A stretch of DNA of 6,033 nt from Bordetella parapertussis (lineage in GTDB: Bacteria > Pseudomonadota > Gammaproteobacteria > Burkholderiales > Burkholderiaceae_C), in the NCBI GenBank assembly GCA_945878355.1, contig CAMCTC010000193.1, forward strand, positions 1-6,033, written 5' to 3'. A program made the position numbers and the translations under genes. How positions within the stretch are numbered: position 1 is the first letter of the stretch; each line of letters begins with the position of its first letter. Below, piece after piece: positions 1 to 5,604 of this stretch. The notes under the pieces are model-generated. The model was not told the DNA's origin. It saw only the letters and a list, made by a program, of their open reading frames with translations, and ran no database searches.

Positions 1-152
1 CGAGAACGACGGTTTGGGGCGGCGCTGCCAAAGCTCAGCAGTTCTCAGCCACCTTCAAAGCCCCCACCTTCAAAGACCGATTCACACGCGTCGAGGGCCG
101 TCGAGGGCCGTGTTCGGGGCGCCATGGGGAAGGAAAAGGGCGTTTGAAAAAC
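1..152. other. Unassigned sequence with short tandem repeats next to the broken permease
   Basis: This stretch does not continue the permease that ends at 153. It contains a 15-bp tandem repeat (CCACCTTCAAAG followed by three bases, at 49-63 and 64-78) and a 10-bp tandem repeat (TCGAGGGCCG at 91-100 and 101-110). Plus-strand frame 1 is open from base 1 to a TGA at 145-147, so it could be the tail of a gene entering from the left, but the 48 codons resemble no family I recognise. Repeats near an abrupt gene break are what the end of an insertion sequence or another rearrangement would leave, but no transposase or paired inverted repeat is visible. The mobile-element reading is inference with low confidence. 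Confidence 0.3.
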
Positions 153-548
153 CTATCCTCGCGGCAGCAGCAGCAGGTGCATCAGCAGGGTGGCGCCGAC
201 GCTGTCGGCGTGGCTGGTGGGCAGCGAGCGCCAGAACTCGATCGACCGGTCCTGCTGGTCGCGCCGGGCCAGGCCGGGCAACTGGGCCAGCACGGTCAGG
301 CTGACCAACAGCAGCGCCACGGCCACCGTGCCCAGGGTCCAGCCCAGGGCCTGCAGCACGGTGGGCAGGCGCGACAGCCCGCCCACCTCGATGCTGTCGC
401 CGCCCACCTGCACGTCGATGCCGCGGCCGTCGAACAGGCTCAGGCCCAGCGCCAGCAGCGTGGGCAAGGCCATCAGCACCAGCCAGCCGGTGCGGTGCTG
501 CATCCATTCACGCAGCAACAGGGTGCGAAAGCGGGTGAATCGGTCCAT
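153..548 (-). pseudogene. ABC transporter permease, 3'-truncated
   Basis: This is the N-terminal 131 residues of a multi-span ABC-transporter membrane subunit. The ATG at 548 lies 11 nt after the ATPase stop, and that stop codon supplies a weak TGAGG ribosome-binding site. A basic N-terminus leads into a membrane helix at about residues 21-39, then an extracytoplasmic stretch, a second helix at about 69-90 and a cytoplasmic loop with the segment RRDQQDRSIEFWRSLP (96-110), typical of permeases paired with short GntR-ABC operons. The next helix starts (HLLLLP) but the frame ends three codons later at TAG (153-155), where the sequence changes character. Family members normally have several more helices, so the product is very unlikely to form a transport path. 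A frameshift is less likely than a junction, because I see no continuing helices in other frames over 1-152. The original substrate cannot be told. Confidence 0.75.
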
Positions 549-559
549 GGTGGTGTGCC

Positions 560-1441
560 TCACAGGCCTTGGGTGCGGTTGATCTCGGGCCGGCGGGTCA
601 GCGCCACGAACAAGTCGACCAGGCTGGGCCATAGCCGCTGGCCCAGGGCGGCCACATCCGGCGGTGGCGCGCCGTCGAACAGCGCCGCGCTGCCGCCGCC
701 CTGCACCCGGTAGCGCAGCAGCGGGTGGGCGGCGGCCATGGCGTCGGCCGCGGCCGGGTCGTGCCCCAGCGCCACGAAGCGCTTGTCGATGTCTTTCAGG
801 CTCAGCGACAGCACCAGCCTGCCCTCGTTGAGCATCAGCACGTCCGACAGCAGGGTCTCGATCTCCTCGACCTGGTGGGTGGAGATCACCACGCTGCGCT
901 GGCCGTCGCACCACTCGTCGATCAGCATCTCGTAGAAAGCCTTGCGCGACAGCACGTCCAGCCCCAGCGTGGGCTCGTCCAGGATCATCAGCTTGGCGTC
1001 GATGGCCGCCACCAGCGCCAAGTGCACCTCCTGCACCACCATGCCCTTGCTGAGGGTCTTCACCGTGTCGCCCAGGCCCACGCTGGTGCGTCGGATCAGC
1101 GCCCGCGCCCGCTCGGCCGAGAACTTGGGGTGCAGCCCGCTCATCAGCGTGATCAGCTGCGACACCCTGGCCCAGCGCGGCAGGATGACCACGTCGGGGA
1201 TGTAGGCCAGGTCTTCCAGCAGGGCCACCCGGTCGGTGAACGGGTTGCGGCCCAGCACGCTGAGCTGGCCCTGGGCGGCGTGCAGGCCCACCAGCGCCTT
1301 CATCAGCATGGTCTTGCCGGCGCCGTTGTGGCCCAGCAGGCCGACCACCCGGCCGGGCTGCACCGCAAAGGCCAGGTTGTCCAGGGCCTGCTTGCGGCCG
1401 TAGTGCAGGTTCAGGCCATTGGCCTCGATCAGGGCTTGCAT
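560..1441 (-). CDS. ABC transporter ATP-binding protein of a GntR-linked operon
   Basis: A 293-residue nucleotide-binding subunit that would hydrolyse ATP on the cytoplasmic face to drive a membrane partner. The ATG at 1441 is chosen because it lies 1 nt after the gntR stop and directly precedes the ABC fold (MQALIEANGL); the longer in-frame start at 1516 would overlap gntR. Walker A is GHNGAGKT (37-44), the signature is LSKGM (130-134) instead of LSGGQ, Walker B is LMILDE (151-156), the D-loop is GLD (160-162) and the switch histidine is H189 in STHQ. At the Q-loop the sequence reads YIPD, with D83 where glutamine is usual. A roughly 80-residue extension follows the ATPase core. The closest familiar type is the YtrB/CcmA-like group beside YtrA regulators. 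Its adjacent permease is truncated, so it may now be orphaned. The substrate is unknown. Confidence 0.9.
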   Translation of the reverse strand: MQALIEANGLNLHYGRKQALDNLAFAVQPGRVVGLLGHNGAGKTMLMKALVGLHAAQGQLSVLGRNPFTDRVALLEDLAYIPDVVILPRWARVSQLITLMSGLHPKFSAERARALIRRTSVGLGDTVKTLSKGMVVQEVHLALVAAIDAKLMILDEPTLGLDVLSRKAFYEMLIDEWCDGQRSVVISTHQVEEIETLLSDVLMLNEGRLVLSLSLKDIDKRFVALGHDPAAADAMAAAHPLLRYRVQGGGSAALFDGAPPPDVAALGQRLWPSLVDLFVALTRRPEINRTQGL

Positions 1442-1442
1442 G

Positions 1443-1790
1443 TCAGAGGGTCCAGTCCAGGTCGTGTTCAGAGATGCCCAGGCGCTGCAACCGGGCGCGC
1501 AGGGCCGGCCATTCATCGGCCAGGAAACGCTGCCGCGCCGCCTGGCGCAGCCGTTCCCGCGCGCCGGGGCGCACGAACAGGCCCAGGCCGCGGCGGTTCT
1601 CCAGCAGGCCGTCCTCGTCCAGCGCCTGCAGCGCGCGGCTGACGGTCAGCGGGTTGAGCAAGTAGCTGCTGGCCAGGGCGCGCACCGACGGCATGGGCGC
1701 GCCTTCGCTCAGCTCGCCGTCCAGCAGTCGGGCGGCCAGCTGGTCGGCCAGTTGCTGGTAGATGGGCAGTTGCTGGTGCCAGGGTTGCAT
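1443..1790 (-). CDS. GntR-family (YtrA-type) transcriptional repressor
   Basis: A 115-residue cytoplasmic DNA-binding protein. Residues 7-75 form a GntR winged helix-turn-helix: the opening IYQQLADQLAARLLDGEL, the turn MPSVRALA (33-40), the recognition helix around NPLTVSRALQAL (46-57) and the wing ending near GLGLFV (68-73). Only about 40 residues follow, too few for a FadR, HutC or MocR effector domain, so it fits the short YtrA subfamily, which usually represses its own operon with an ABC transporter. The ATG at 1790 is preferred because MQPWHQQLPIYQQL matches the family start; the longer frame from 1892 would run through the operator, the promoter and the start of trkA. No strong ribosome-binding site is visible. 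It is first in the operon, is followed 1 nt later by the ATPase gene, and has a palindrome 11 bp upstream of its start, suggesting autoregulation. Its inducer is unknown. Confidence 0.88.
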   Translation of the reverse strand: MQPWHQQLPIYQQLADQLAARLLDGELSEGAPMPSVRALASSYLLNPLTVSRALQALDEDGLLENRRGLGLFVRPGARERLRQAARQRFLADEWPALRARLQRLGISEHDLDWTL

Positions 1791-1800
1791 GCAGGCATCC

Positions 1801-1824
1801 GGTGTGTTGCTGACGTAACACACC
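1801..1824. promoter_or_regulatory. Candidate GntR operator, perfect 8-bp inverted repeat
   Basis: The arms GGTGTGTT (1801-1808) and AACACACC (1817-1824) are perfect reverse complements around an 8-bp spacer, with half-site centres 16 bp apart. The site lies just upstream of the gntR start and covers the predicted -10 edge and start point of the operon promoter. GntR-family regulators commonly bind GT/AC-ended palindromes of this sort near their own promoters. The symmetry is read directly; assigning it to the neighbouring repressor is inference. Confidence 0.55.
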
Positions 1825-1851
1825 ATATCGCCTGGCACGGCCCCAGCCCAA
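1822..1851 (-). promoter_or_regulatory. Predicted sigma-70 promoter of the gntR-ABC operon
   Basis: On the minus strand, TTGGGC (1846-1851) and TATGGT (1822-1827) form -35 and -10 hexamers with an 18-bp spacer. This predicts transcription starting near 1815, inside the inverted repeat, about 25 nt ahead of the gntR ATG. Both hexamers are imperfect matches, so this is a moderate prediction, strengthened by its position relative to the operator. Confidence 0.4.
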
Positions 1852-1878
1852 ACGCCATGCGACGGGCTGCAGCAGCGG

Positions 1879-1905
1879 CTGACAGGCTGCATGCGTTCGT
1901 ATCAT
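1879..1905 (+). promoter_or_regulatory. Possible trkA promoter placing the start at the initiation codon
   Basis: CTGACA (1879-1884) and TATCAT (1900-1905) resemble -35 and -10 hexamers with a short 15-bp spacer. A start about 7 bp downstream would fall at 1912, the trkA ATG, giving a leaderless or nearly leaderless mRNA. No Shine-Dalgarno sequence precedes that ATG, which is consistent. The short spacer keeps confidence low. Confidence 0.28.
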
Positions 1906-1911
1906 CCCGGC

Positions 1912-3342
1912 ATGAACATCATCATCCTGGGCGCCGGCCGTGTCGGTGAGAGCGTGGCCGAAAGCCTGGTGAGCGAGAAGAACGACATCACCGTGATTGA
2001 CACCAGCCCCGAGCGCCTGCGGGTCCTGCAGGAGCGGCTGGATCTGCGCGGCGTGGCCGGCAACGGCATCCAGCCGTCGGTGCTGGAGGCCGCCGGCGCC
2101 CGCGACGCCGACATGCTGATCGCCTGCGCGTCGGCCGACGAAACCAACCTGGTGGCCTGCAAGGTGGCGCACAGCCAGTTCGGCATCCCCACGCGCATCG
2201 CGCGGCTGCGCTCGTCCGAGCTGCAGCAGGGCAGCGCGCTGCTAGGCGTCGATGGTTTCGCGGTGGACGCGGTGCTGTGCCCCGAGGAATCGGTCACCAC
2301 CACCATCCGCCGGCTGATCGACTACCCCGAGGCGCTGCAGGTGCTGGAATTTGCCGGCGGCGCAGCCAGCCTGGTGGCGGTGCGGGCGGTGGGCGGCGGG
2401 CCGATGGTGCAGCATGTGATCTCCGAGCTGCCGCAGCTGGTGCCCGACGTGGAGATGCGATTCGTCGCCATCTACCGGCGCGACGCGCACGGCATCGACC
2501 AGCGCGTGGTGTGCGACGGCGCCACCCGCATCGAGGCGGGCGACGAGGTCTTTGTGCTGGCCGCCACCGCCGACATCCGCCGGGTGCTGGACGCCTTGCG
2601 CCAGCGCGACGCGCCGGTGCGCCGTGTGCTGATCGCCGGCGGCGGCAAGGTGGGGCTGCGGCTGGCGCGCCACATCCAGGGCGACTACCGGCTCAAGCTG
2701 ATCGAGCCAAGCCTGGACCGCTGCGAATACCTCAGCACCCAGCTGGGCAACGACGTGCTGGTGCTGCACGGCGACGCCACCGACGAAGACCTGCTGGAGC
2801 AGGAGCAGGTGCACGACACCGACCTGTTCATCGCCCTGACCAACGACGACGAGGACAACATCATGTCCTGCCTGCTGGCCAAGCGCATGGGCGCGCGGCG
2901 GGTGCTGGCGCTGATCAACCGCCGCGCCTATGCCGAGCTGGTGCAGGGCACGCAGATCGACATTGCGCTGAGCCCGGCGCAGACTGTCATCGGCGAACTG
3001 CTGGCCCATGTGCGGCGGGGCGACGTGGCAGCCGTCTACAGCCTGCGCCGCGGCGCGGCCGAGGCGCTGGAGGCGGTGGCCCGCGGCGACCGCAAGACCA
3101 GCAAGGTGGTGGGCCGGCGCATCGACGAGATCGAGCTGCCGGTGGGCGCGCAGATCGGCGCCATCGTGCGCGGCGCCGAGCCGGCGGTGGCGGGCGCGCC
3201 GCCGCCGGTCAAGCGCGTGATCATCCCGCACCACGACACGGTGATCGAGCGTGACGACCATGTCATCGTGTTCGTGCCGCGCAAGCGCCAGGTGCGTGAC
3301 GTGGAAAAGCTGTTCCAGGTCGGCGCCACCTTCCTCTTCTAG
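1912..3342 (+). CDS. trkA: Trk potassium uptake system NAD-binding subunit TrkA
   Basis: A 476-residue peripheral subunit on the cytoplasmic face that binds nucleotide (NAD(H), in related systems also ATP/ADP) and gates the TrkH channel. It has the duplicated RCK layout. The first Rossmann domain begins at residue 1 with GAGRVG (7-12) and an acidic residue ending the second strand (D30). The first RCK_C domain spans about 140-225. The second Rossmann domain starts near 237 with GGGKVG (243-248). A second RCK_C domain runs to the C-terminus. The segment LFIALTNDDEDNIMSCLLAK is typical of the family. Length is close to E. coli TrkA (458 aa). The ATG at 1912 is preferred over one at 1891 because TrkA proteins open directly with the M-x-IIILGAGxVG strand. 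trkH follows after 6 nt. Near the C-terminus, a Pro/Ala-rich insert (around GAPPPVK) sits in the last RCK_C domain. Confidence 0.95.
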   Translation: MNIIILGAGRVGESVAESLVSEKNDITVIDTSPERLRVLQERLDLRGVAGNGIQPSVLEAAGARDADMLIACASADETNLVACKVAHSQFGIPTRIARLRSSELQQGSALLGVDGFAVDAVLCPEESVTTTIRRLIDYPEALQVLEFAGGAASLVAVRAVGGGPMVQHVISELPQLVPDVEMRFVAIYRRDAHGIDQRVVCDGATRIEAGDEVFVLAATADIRRVLDALRQRDAPVRRVLIAGGGKVGLRLARHIQGDYRLKLIEPSLDRCEYLSTQLGNDVLVLHGDATDEDLLEQEQVHDTDLFIALTNDDEDNIMSCLLAKRMGARRVLALINRRAYAELVQGTQIDIALSPAQTVIGELLAHVRRGDVAAVYSLRRGAAEALEAVARGDRKTSKVVGRRIDEIELPVGAQIGAIVRGAEPAVAGAPPPVKRVIIPHHDTVIERDDHVIVFVPRKRQVRDVEKLFQVGATFLF

Positions 3343-3348
3343 GCGCCC

Positions 3349-4806
3349 ATGCAGTCTCCGCTCGCAGTCATTGCCCTGGTGGGCCGCATGGTGGTGCTGT
3401 TCGGCCTGCTGATGGCCGTGCCGCTGGCGTTTGCGCTGGTGCAGCGCGACAGCGCGGTGCAGGCCTTCGTCACCTCGATCGCCGTCACCCTGGCCGCCGG
3501 CCTGGGCCTCAGCCTGGCCACGCGCCGCTTCCGGCGCGAGTTGCAGCCACGCGACGGCTTCATCCTGGTGGGCCTGACCTGGACCATCCTGCCGGCGTTT
3601 GCCGCGCTGCCGCTGTGGCTGGCCGTGCCCGGGCTGAGCCCGACCGATGCCTACTTCGAGGCGATGTCGGGCCTGACGGCCACCGGCGCAACCGTGATCA
3701 CCGGGCTGGATCACCTGCCGCTGAGCCTGAACGTGTGGCGCTGCTTCATGATGCTGGTGGGCGGGCTGGGCATCGTGGTGCTGGCGGTGGCCATCCTGCC
3801 GCTGCTGGGGGTAGGCGGGTCGCAGCTGTTCCGCGCCGAGACCGCCGGCCCCATCAAGGACCAGAAGCTCACGCCACGCATGGCCGAGACGGCGCGCGGC
3901 CTGTGGGCGGTGTACTTCCTGTTCTCGGTGGCCTGCTTCTTTGCCTACCGCTGGGCGGGCATGTCCTGGGCCGACGCCTTCATGCACATGTGCACCACCA
4001 TGGGCCTGGGCGGCTTCTCGTCGCACGATGCCAGCTTCGGCTTCTGGAACTCACCGCGGATCGAAGGCGTGTCGGTGGTCTTCATGATGCTGGCCGGCGT
4101 CAGCTTTGCGCTGTACTTCGCCGCCTGGCGGCAGCGGTCGCTGCGGGTGCTGTGGGCCAATGTGGAGGTGCAGGCCTTCGTCGGCGTGGTGGCGGCCAGC
4201 GTGGCGCTGATCTCGCTGTACCTCACCGCCAACGACGTGTTCCCCACCTTCGGGGAGTCGTTCCGCCACACGCTGTTCCATGTGGTGTCGCTGGCCACCA
4301 CCACCGGCTATGCCGCGAACGACTATGCGCAGTGGCCGGTGTTTGCGCCGCTGCTGATGATCCTGCTTGGCTGCTTTGCCACCTGCGCCGGGTCGACCGG
4401 CGGCGGCATCAAGATGGTGCGCATGCTGCTGCTGATCAAGCAGAGCCAGCGCGAGCTGGTGCGCATCGTGCACCCCAACGTCGTCAACCCGGTGGCGCTG
4501 GGCGGCAACGTGGTGTCGGCCAAGGTGATGCAGAACGTCATCGCCTTCATGATGATCTACGGCGCCACCCTGGTCGGGCTGACGATGGTGCTGCTGTTCT
4601 CGGGCCTGGACGTGGTGACCGCCTTCACCGCGGTGATCGCCATGGTCAACAACATCGGCCCCGGCCTGGGCGACGTGGGCCCGGCGGTCAACTTCGGTGG
4701 GCTGACCGACTTCCAGACCTGGGTATGCACCTTCGGCATGCTGCTGGGCCGGCTGGAACTGCTGAGCCTGCTGGTGCTGTTCACCCCCCAGTTCTGGCGG
4801 AACTAG
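3349..4806 (+). CDS. trkH: Trk potassium uptake channel subunit TrkH/TrkG
   Basis: A 485-residue inner-membrane protein that forms the potassium path and works with TrkA; E. coli TrkH is 483 aa. Four pore-loop filters are visible in order: TATGAT (110-115), CTTMGLGGFS (215-224), ATTTGYA (316-322) and VNNIGPG (433-439). Between the third and fourth lies the intramembrane gate loop CAGSTGGGIKM (346-356), matching the conserved gating loop of the TrkH/KtrB superfamily. Hydrophobic helices precede and follow each filter, including a long helix from about 8 to 31. The ATG at 3349 is 6 nt after the trkA stop with no clear ribosome-binding site, so translational coupling is likely. A hairpin-rich terminator region follows the stop. 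All key features are intact, so it should be functional together with TrkA. Confidence 0.95.
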   Translation: MQSPLAVIALVGRMVVLFGLLMAVPLAFALVQRDSAVQAFVTSIAVTLAAGLGLSLATRRFRRELQPRDGFILVGLTWTILPAFAALPLWLAVPGLSPTDAYFEAMSGLTATGATVITGLDHLPLSLNVWRCFMMLVGGLGIVVLAVAILPLLGVGGSQLFRAETAGPIKDQKLTPRMAETARGLWAVYFLFSVACFFAYRWAGMSWADAFMHMCTTMGLGGFSSHDASFGFWNSPRIEGVSVVFMMLAGVSFALYFAAWRQRSLRVLWANVEVQAFVGVVAASVALISLYLTANDVFPTFGESFRHTLFHVVSLATTTGYAANDYAQWPVFAPLLMILLGCFATCAGSTGGGIKMVRMLLLIKQSQRELVRIVHPNVVNPVALGGNVVSAKVMQNVIAFMMIYGATLVGLTMVLLFSGLDVVTAFTAVIAMVNNIGPGLGDVGPAVNFGGLTDFQTWVCTFGMLLGRLELLSLLVLFTPQFWRN

Positions 4807-4820
4807 TCCCAACCCCGAAG

Positions 4821-4890
4821 CGTCTTCGTCGCTCCCCCTCAAGGGGGCGACGACAGCGGCCCGGCAAAGCCGGTTCCGCGGCGTTTTCTT
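4821..4890. terminator. Hairpin-rich block between converging genes, probable terminator
   Basis: Two hairpins lie between the trkH stop and the converging dehydrogenase stop. The first pairs CGTCG (4827-4831) and CCCCC (4834-4838) with GGGGG (4843-4847) and CGACG (4848-4852), with a 2-nt bulge and a TCAA loop. The second pairs CCGGC (4861-4865) with GCCGG (4869-4873), extended by GCGG (4856-4859) with CCGC (4876-4879). It is followed by GTTTTCTT (4883-4890), giving a plus-strand intrinsic terminator shape for trkH. From memory, near-identical blocks occur dispersed in intergenic regions of Burkholderiales genomes, so this may also be one copy of a repeat family; that part is not verifiable here. 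Confidence 0.55.
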
Positions 4891-4894
4891 CCAG

Positions 4895-5470
4895 CTACAT
4901 GGACGTTGCCAACATCATCCGGTCGCGGGTGGCGATGCGCGAGTTGGTCTTGTGGCAGTGGTCGGCCATGGCGCCGTCGATCACCCGCTCGAACAGGTCT
5001 TCGGTCACGCCCATGGCGCGCAGGCCGCTGGGCAGGACCAGGCGGGCGTTCAGCGCGCGGATGGCCTCGGCCAGCTCGGTGCCCTGGGCATCGCAGCTGC
5101 CGATGCCGATGGCATGCGCCATGCGCTGCAGCCGCTGTTCCTTCTGGATCGACTCTGCCGGCGCGTTGAACAGCACCACCGCCGGCAGGAACATCGCGTT
5201 CAGCGTGCCGTGGTGCAGCCGCGGGTCGACGCCGCCCAGGCTGTGGCTCAGGCTGTGCACGCAGCTCAGGCCCTTCTGGAAGGCCATGGCGCCCTGCATG
5301 CTGGCGCTCATCATGGCCCAGCGGGCGTCGCGGTCGGCACCGTTGCTGGTGGCGCGCTCGATGTGGGCCCAGCCGCGGGCCAGGCCGTCCAGCGCGATGC
5401 CGTCGGCCGGCGGGTTGACGGCCGGCGCCATGAAGGTCTCCAGGCCGCCAAGCTCAACATTCACCTGCAC
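4895..5470 (-). pseudogene. Iron-containing alcohol dehydrogenase, 5'-truncated remnant
   Basis: This frame encodes the C-terminal half of a group III (Fe-dependent) NAD(P)-linked alcohol dehydrogenase; intact members have about 380 residues. Family sequence begins at LETFMAP (codon near 5443) and runs to the natural-looking end at TAG 4895-4897. Numbered from a GTG at 5470, two metal-ligand histidines remain, H72 in CVHSLSHSLGG and H87 in LHHGTLNA. The nucleotide-binding N-terminal domain and the first two ligands (the Asp and His that normally sit just before the LE segment) are missing. An in-frame TAG at 5474-5476 stops the upstream reading, and the 9 codons from 5470 to 5444 look like insertion-sequence or junction DNA. 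The resemblance is strongest to 4-hydroxybutyrate or maleylacetate-type reductases, but the substrate is not certain. The product cannot be an active enzyme. The break coincides with the neighbouring insertion sequence. Confidence 0.85.
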
Positions 5471-5493
5471 TGCCTAGCCCATCTTCGTCATCA

Positions 5494-5591
5494 GGCACTA
5501 CAAATCCTTTTTAAATCAACAACTTGGAATCAAAAATCTGCGCGTATGGCACTACATATGTGTAGCGCCGCGCAACGCACCAGCAACTTGG
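5494..5591. repeat. Repeated motifs and palindrome in the insertion sequence end
   Basis: GGCACTACA occurs at 5494-5502 and 5548-5556. A second motif, CAACAACTTGG at 5517-5527, recurs with one mismatch as CAGCAACTTGG at 5581-5591, so the two motifs appear twice in the same order. The second GGCACTACA also pairs with TGTAGCGCC (5561-5569) around a TATG loop, a 9-bp stem with one mismatch. Such repeats could be transposase-binding sites. As a terminator the stem is imperfect, because the T-run on the minus strand begins about 10 nt past it. Confidence 0.4.
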
Positions 5592-5604
5592 CAGCGTAGT
5601 GGCG

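Noticed and set aside
549..914. N-terminal extension of the permease frame up to 914
   Set aside because: It lies wholly inside the ATPase gene in another frame and is Arg/Gly/Pro-rich; the permease family sequence begins at the ATG at 548.
1791..1892. Longer start for the GntR regulator at 1892
   Set aside because: The extra 34 residues do not look like family sequence and would cover the operator and promoter; the family match begins at the ATG at 1790.
1825..1911. Potassium or cyclic-di-AMP riboswitch ahead of trkA
   Set aside because: The space is short and I see no conserved stem arrangement of such a switch; the only clear symmetry is the palindrome at 1801-1824.
2242..4026. 594-codon open frame antisense to trkA and trkH
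   Set aside because: It is His/Gln/Arg/Ala-rich low-complexity translation typical of the complement of high-GC genes and overlaps two unmistakable genes.
5444..5470. GTG at 5470 as a true start of a short dehydrogenase-like protein
   Set aside because: No convincing ribosome-binding site, codons before the family match are junction DNA, and the product lacks the nucleotide-binding domain and two metal ligands.
3615..5477. 620-codon plus-strand frame over trkH and the dehydrogenase remnant
   Set aside because: It is an out-of-frame reading of trkH followed by antisense of the dehydrogenase; no recognisable domain appears.
5548..5580. Classical intrinsic terminator for the transposase
   Set aside because: The stem has a mismatch and the T-run on the minus strand begins about 10 nt after it rather than immediately; it is listed as a repeat or palindrome instead.
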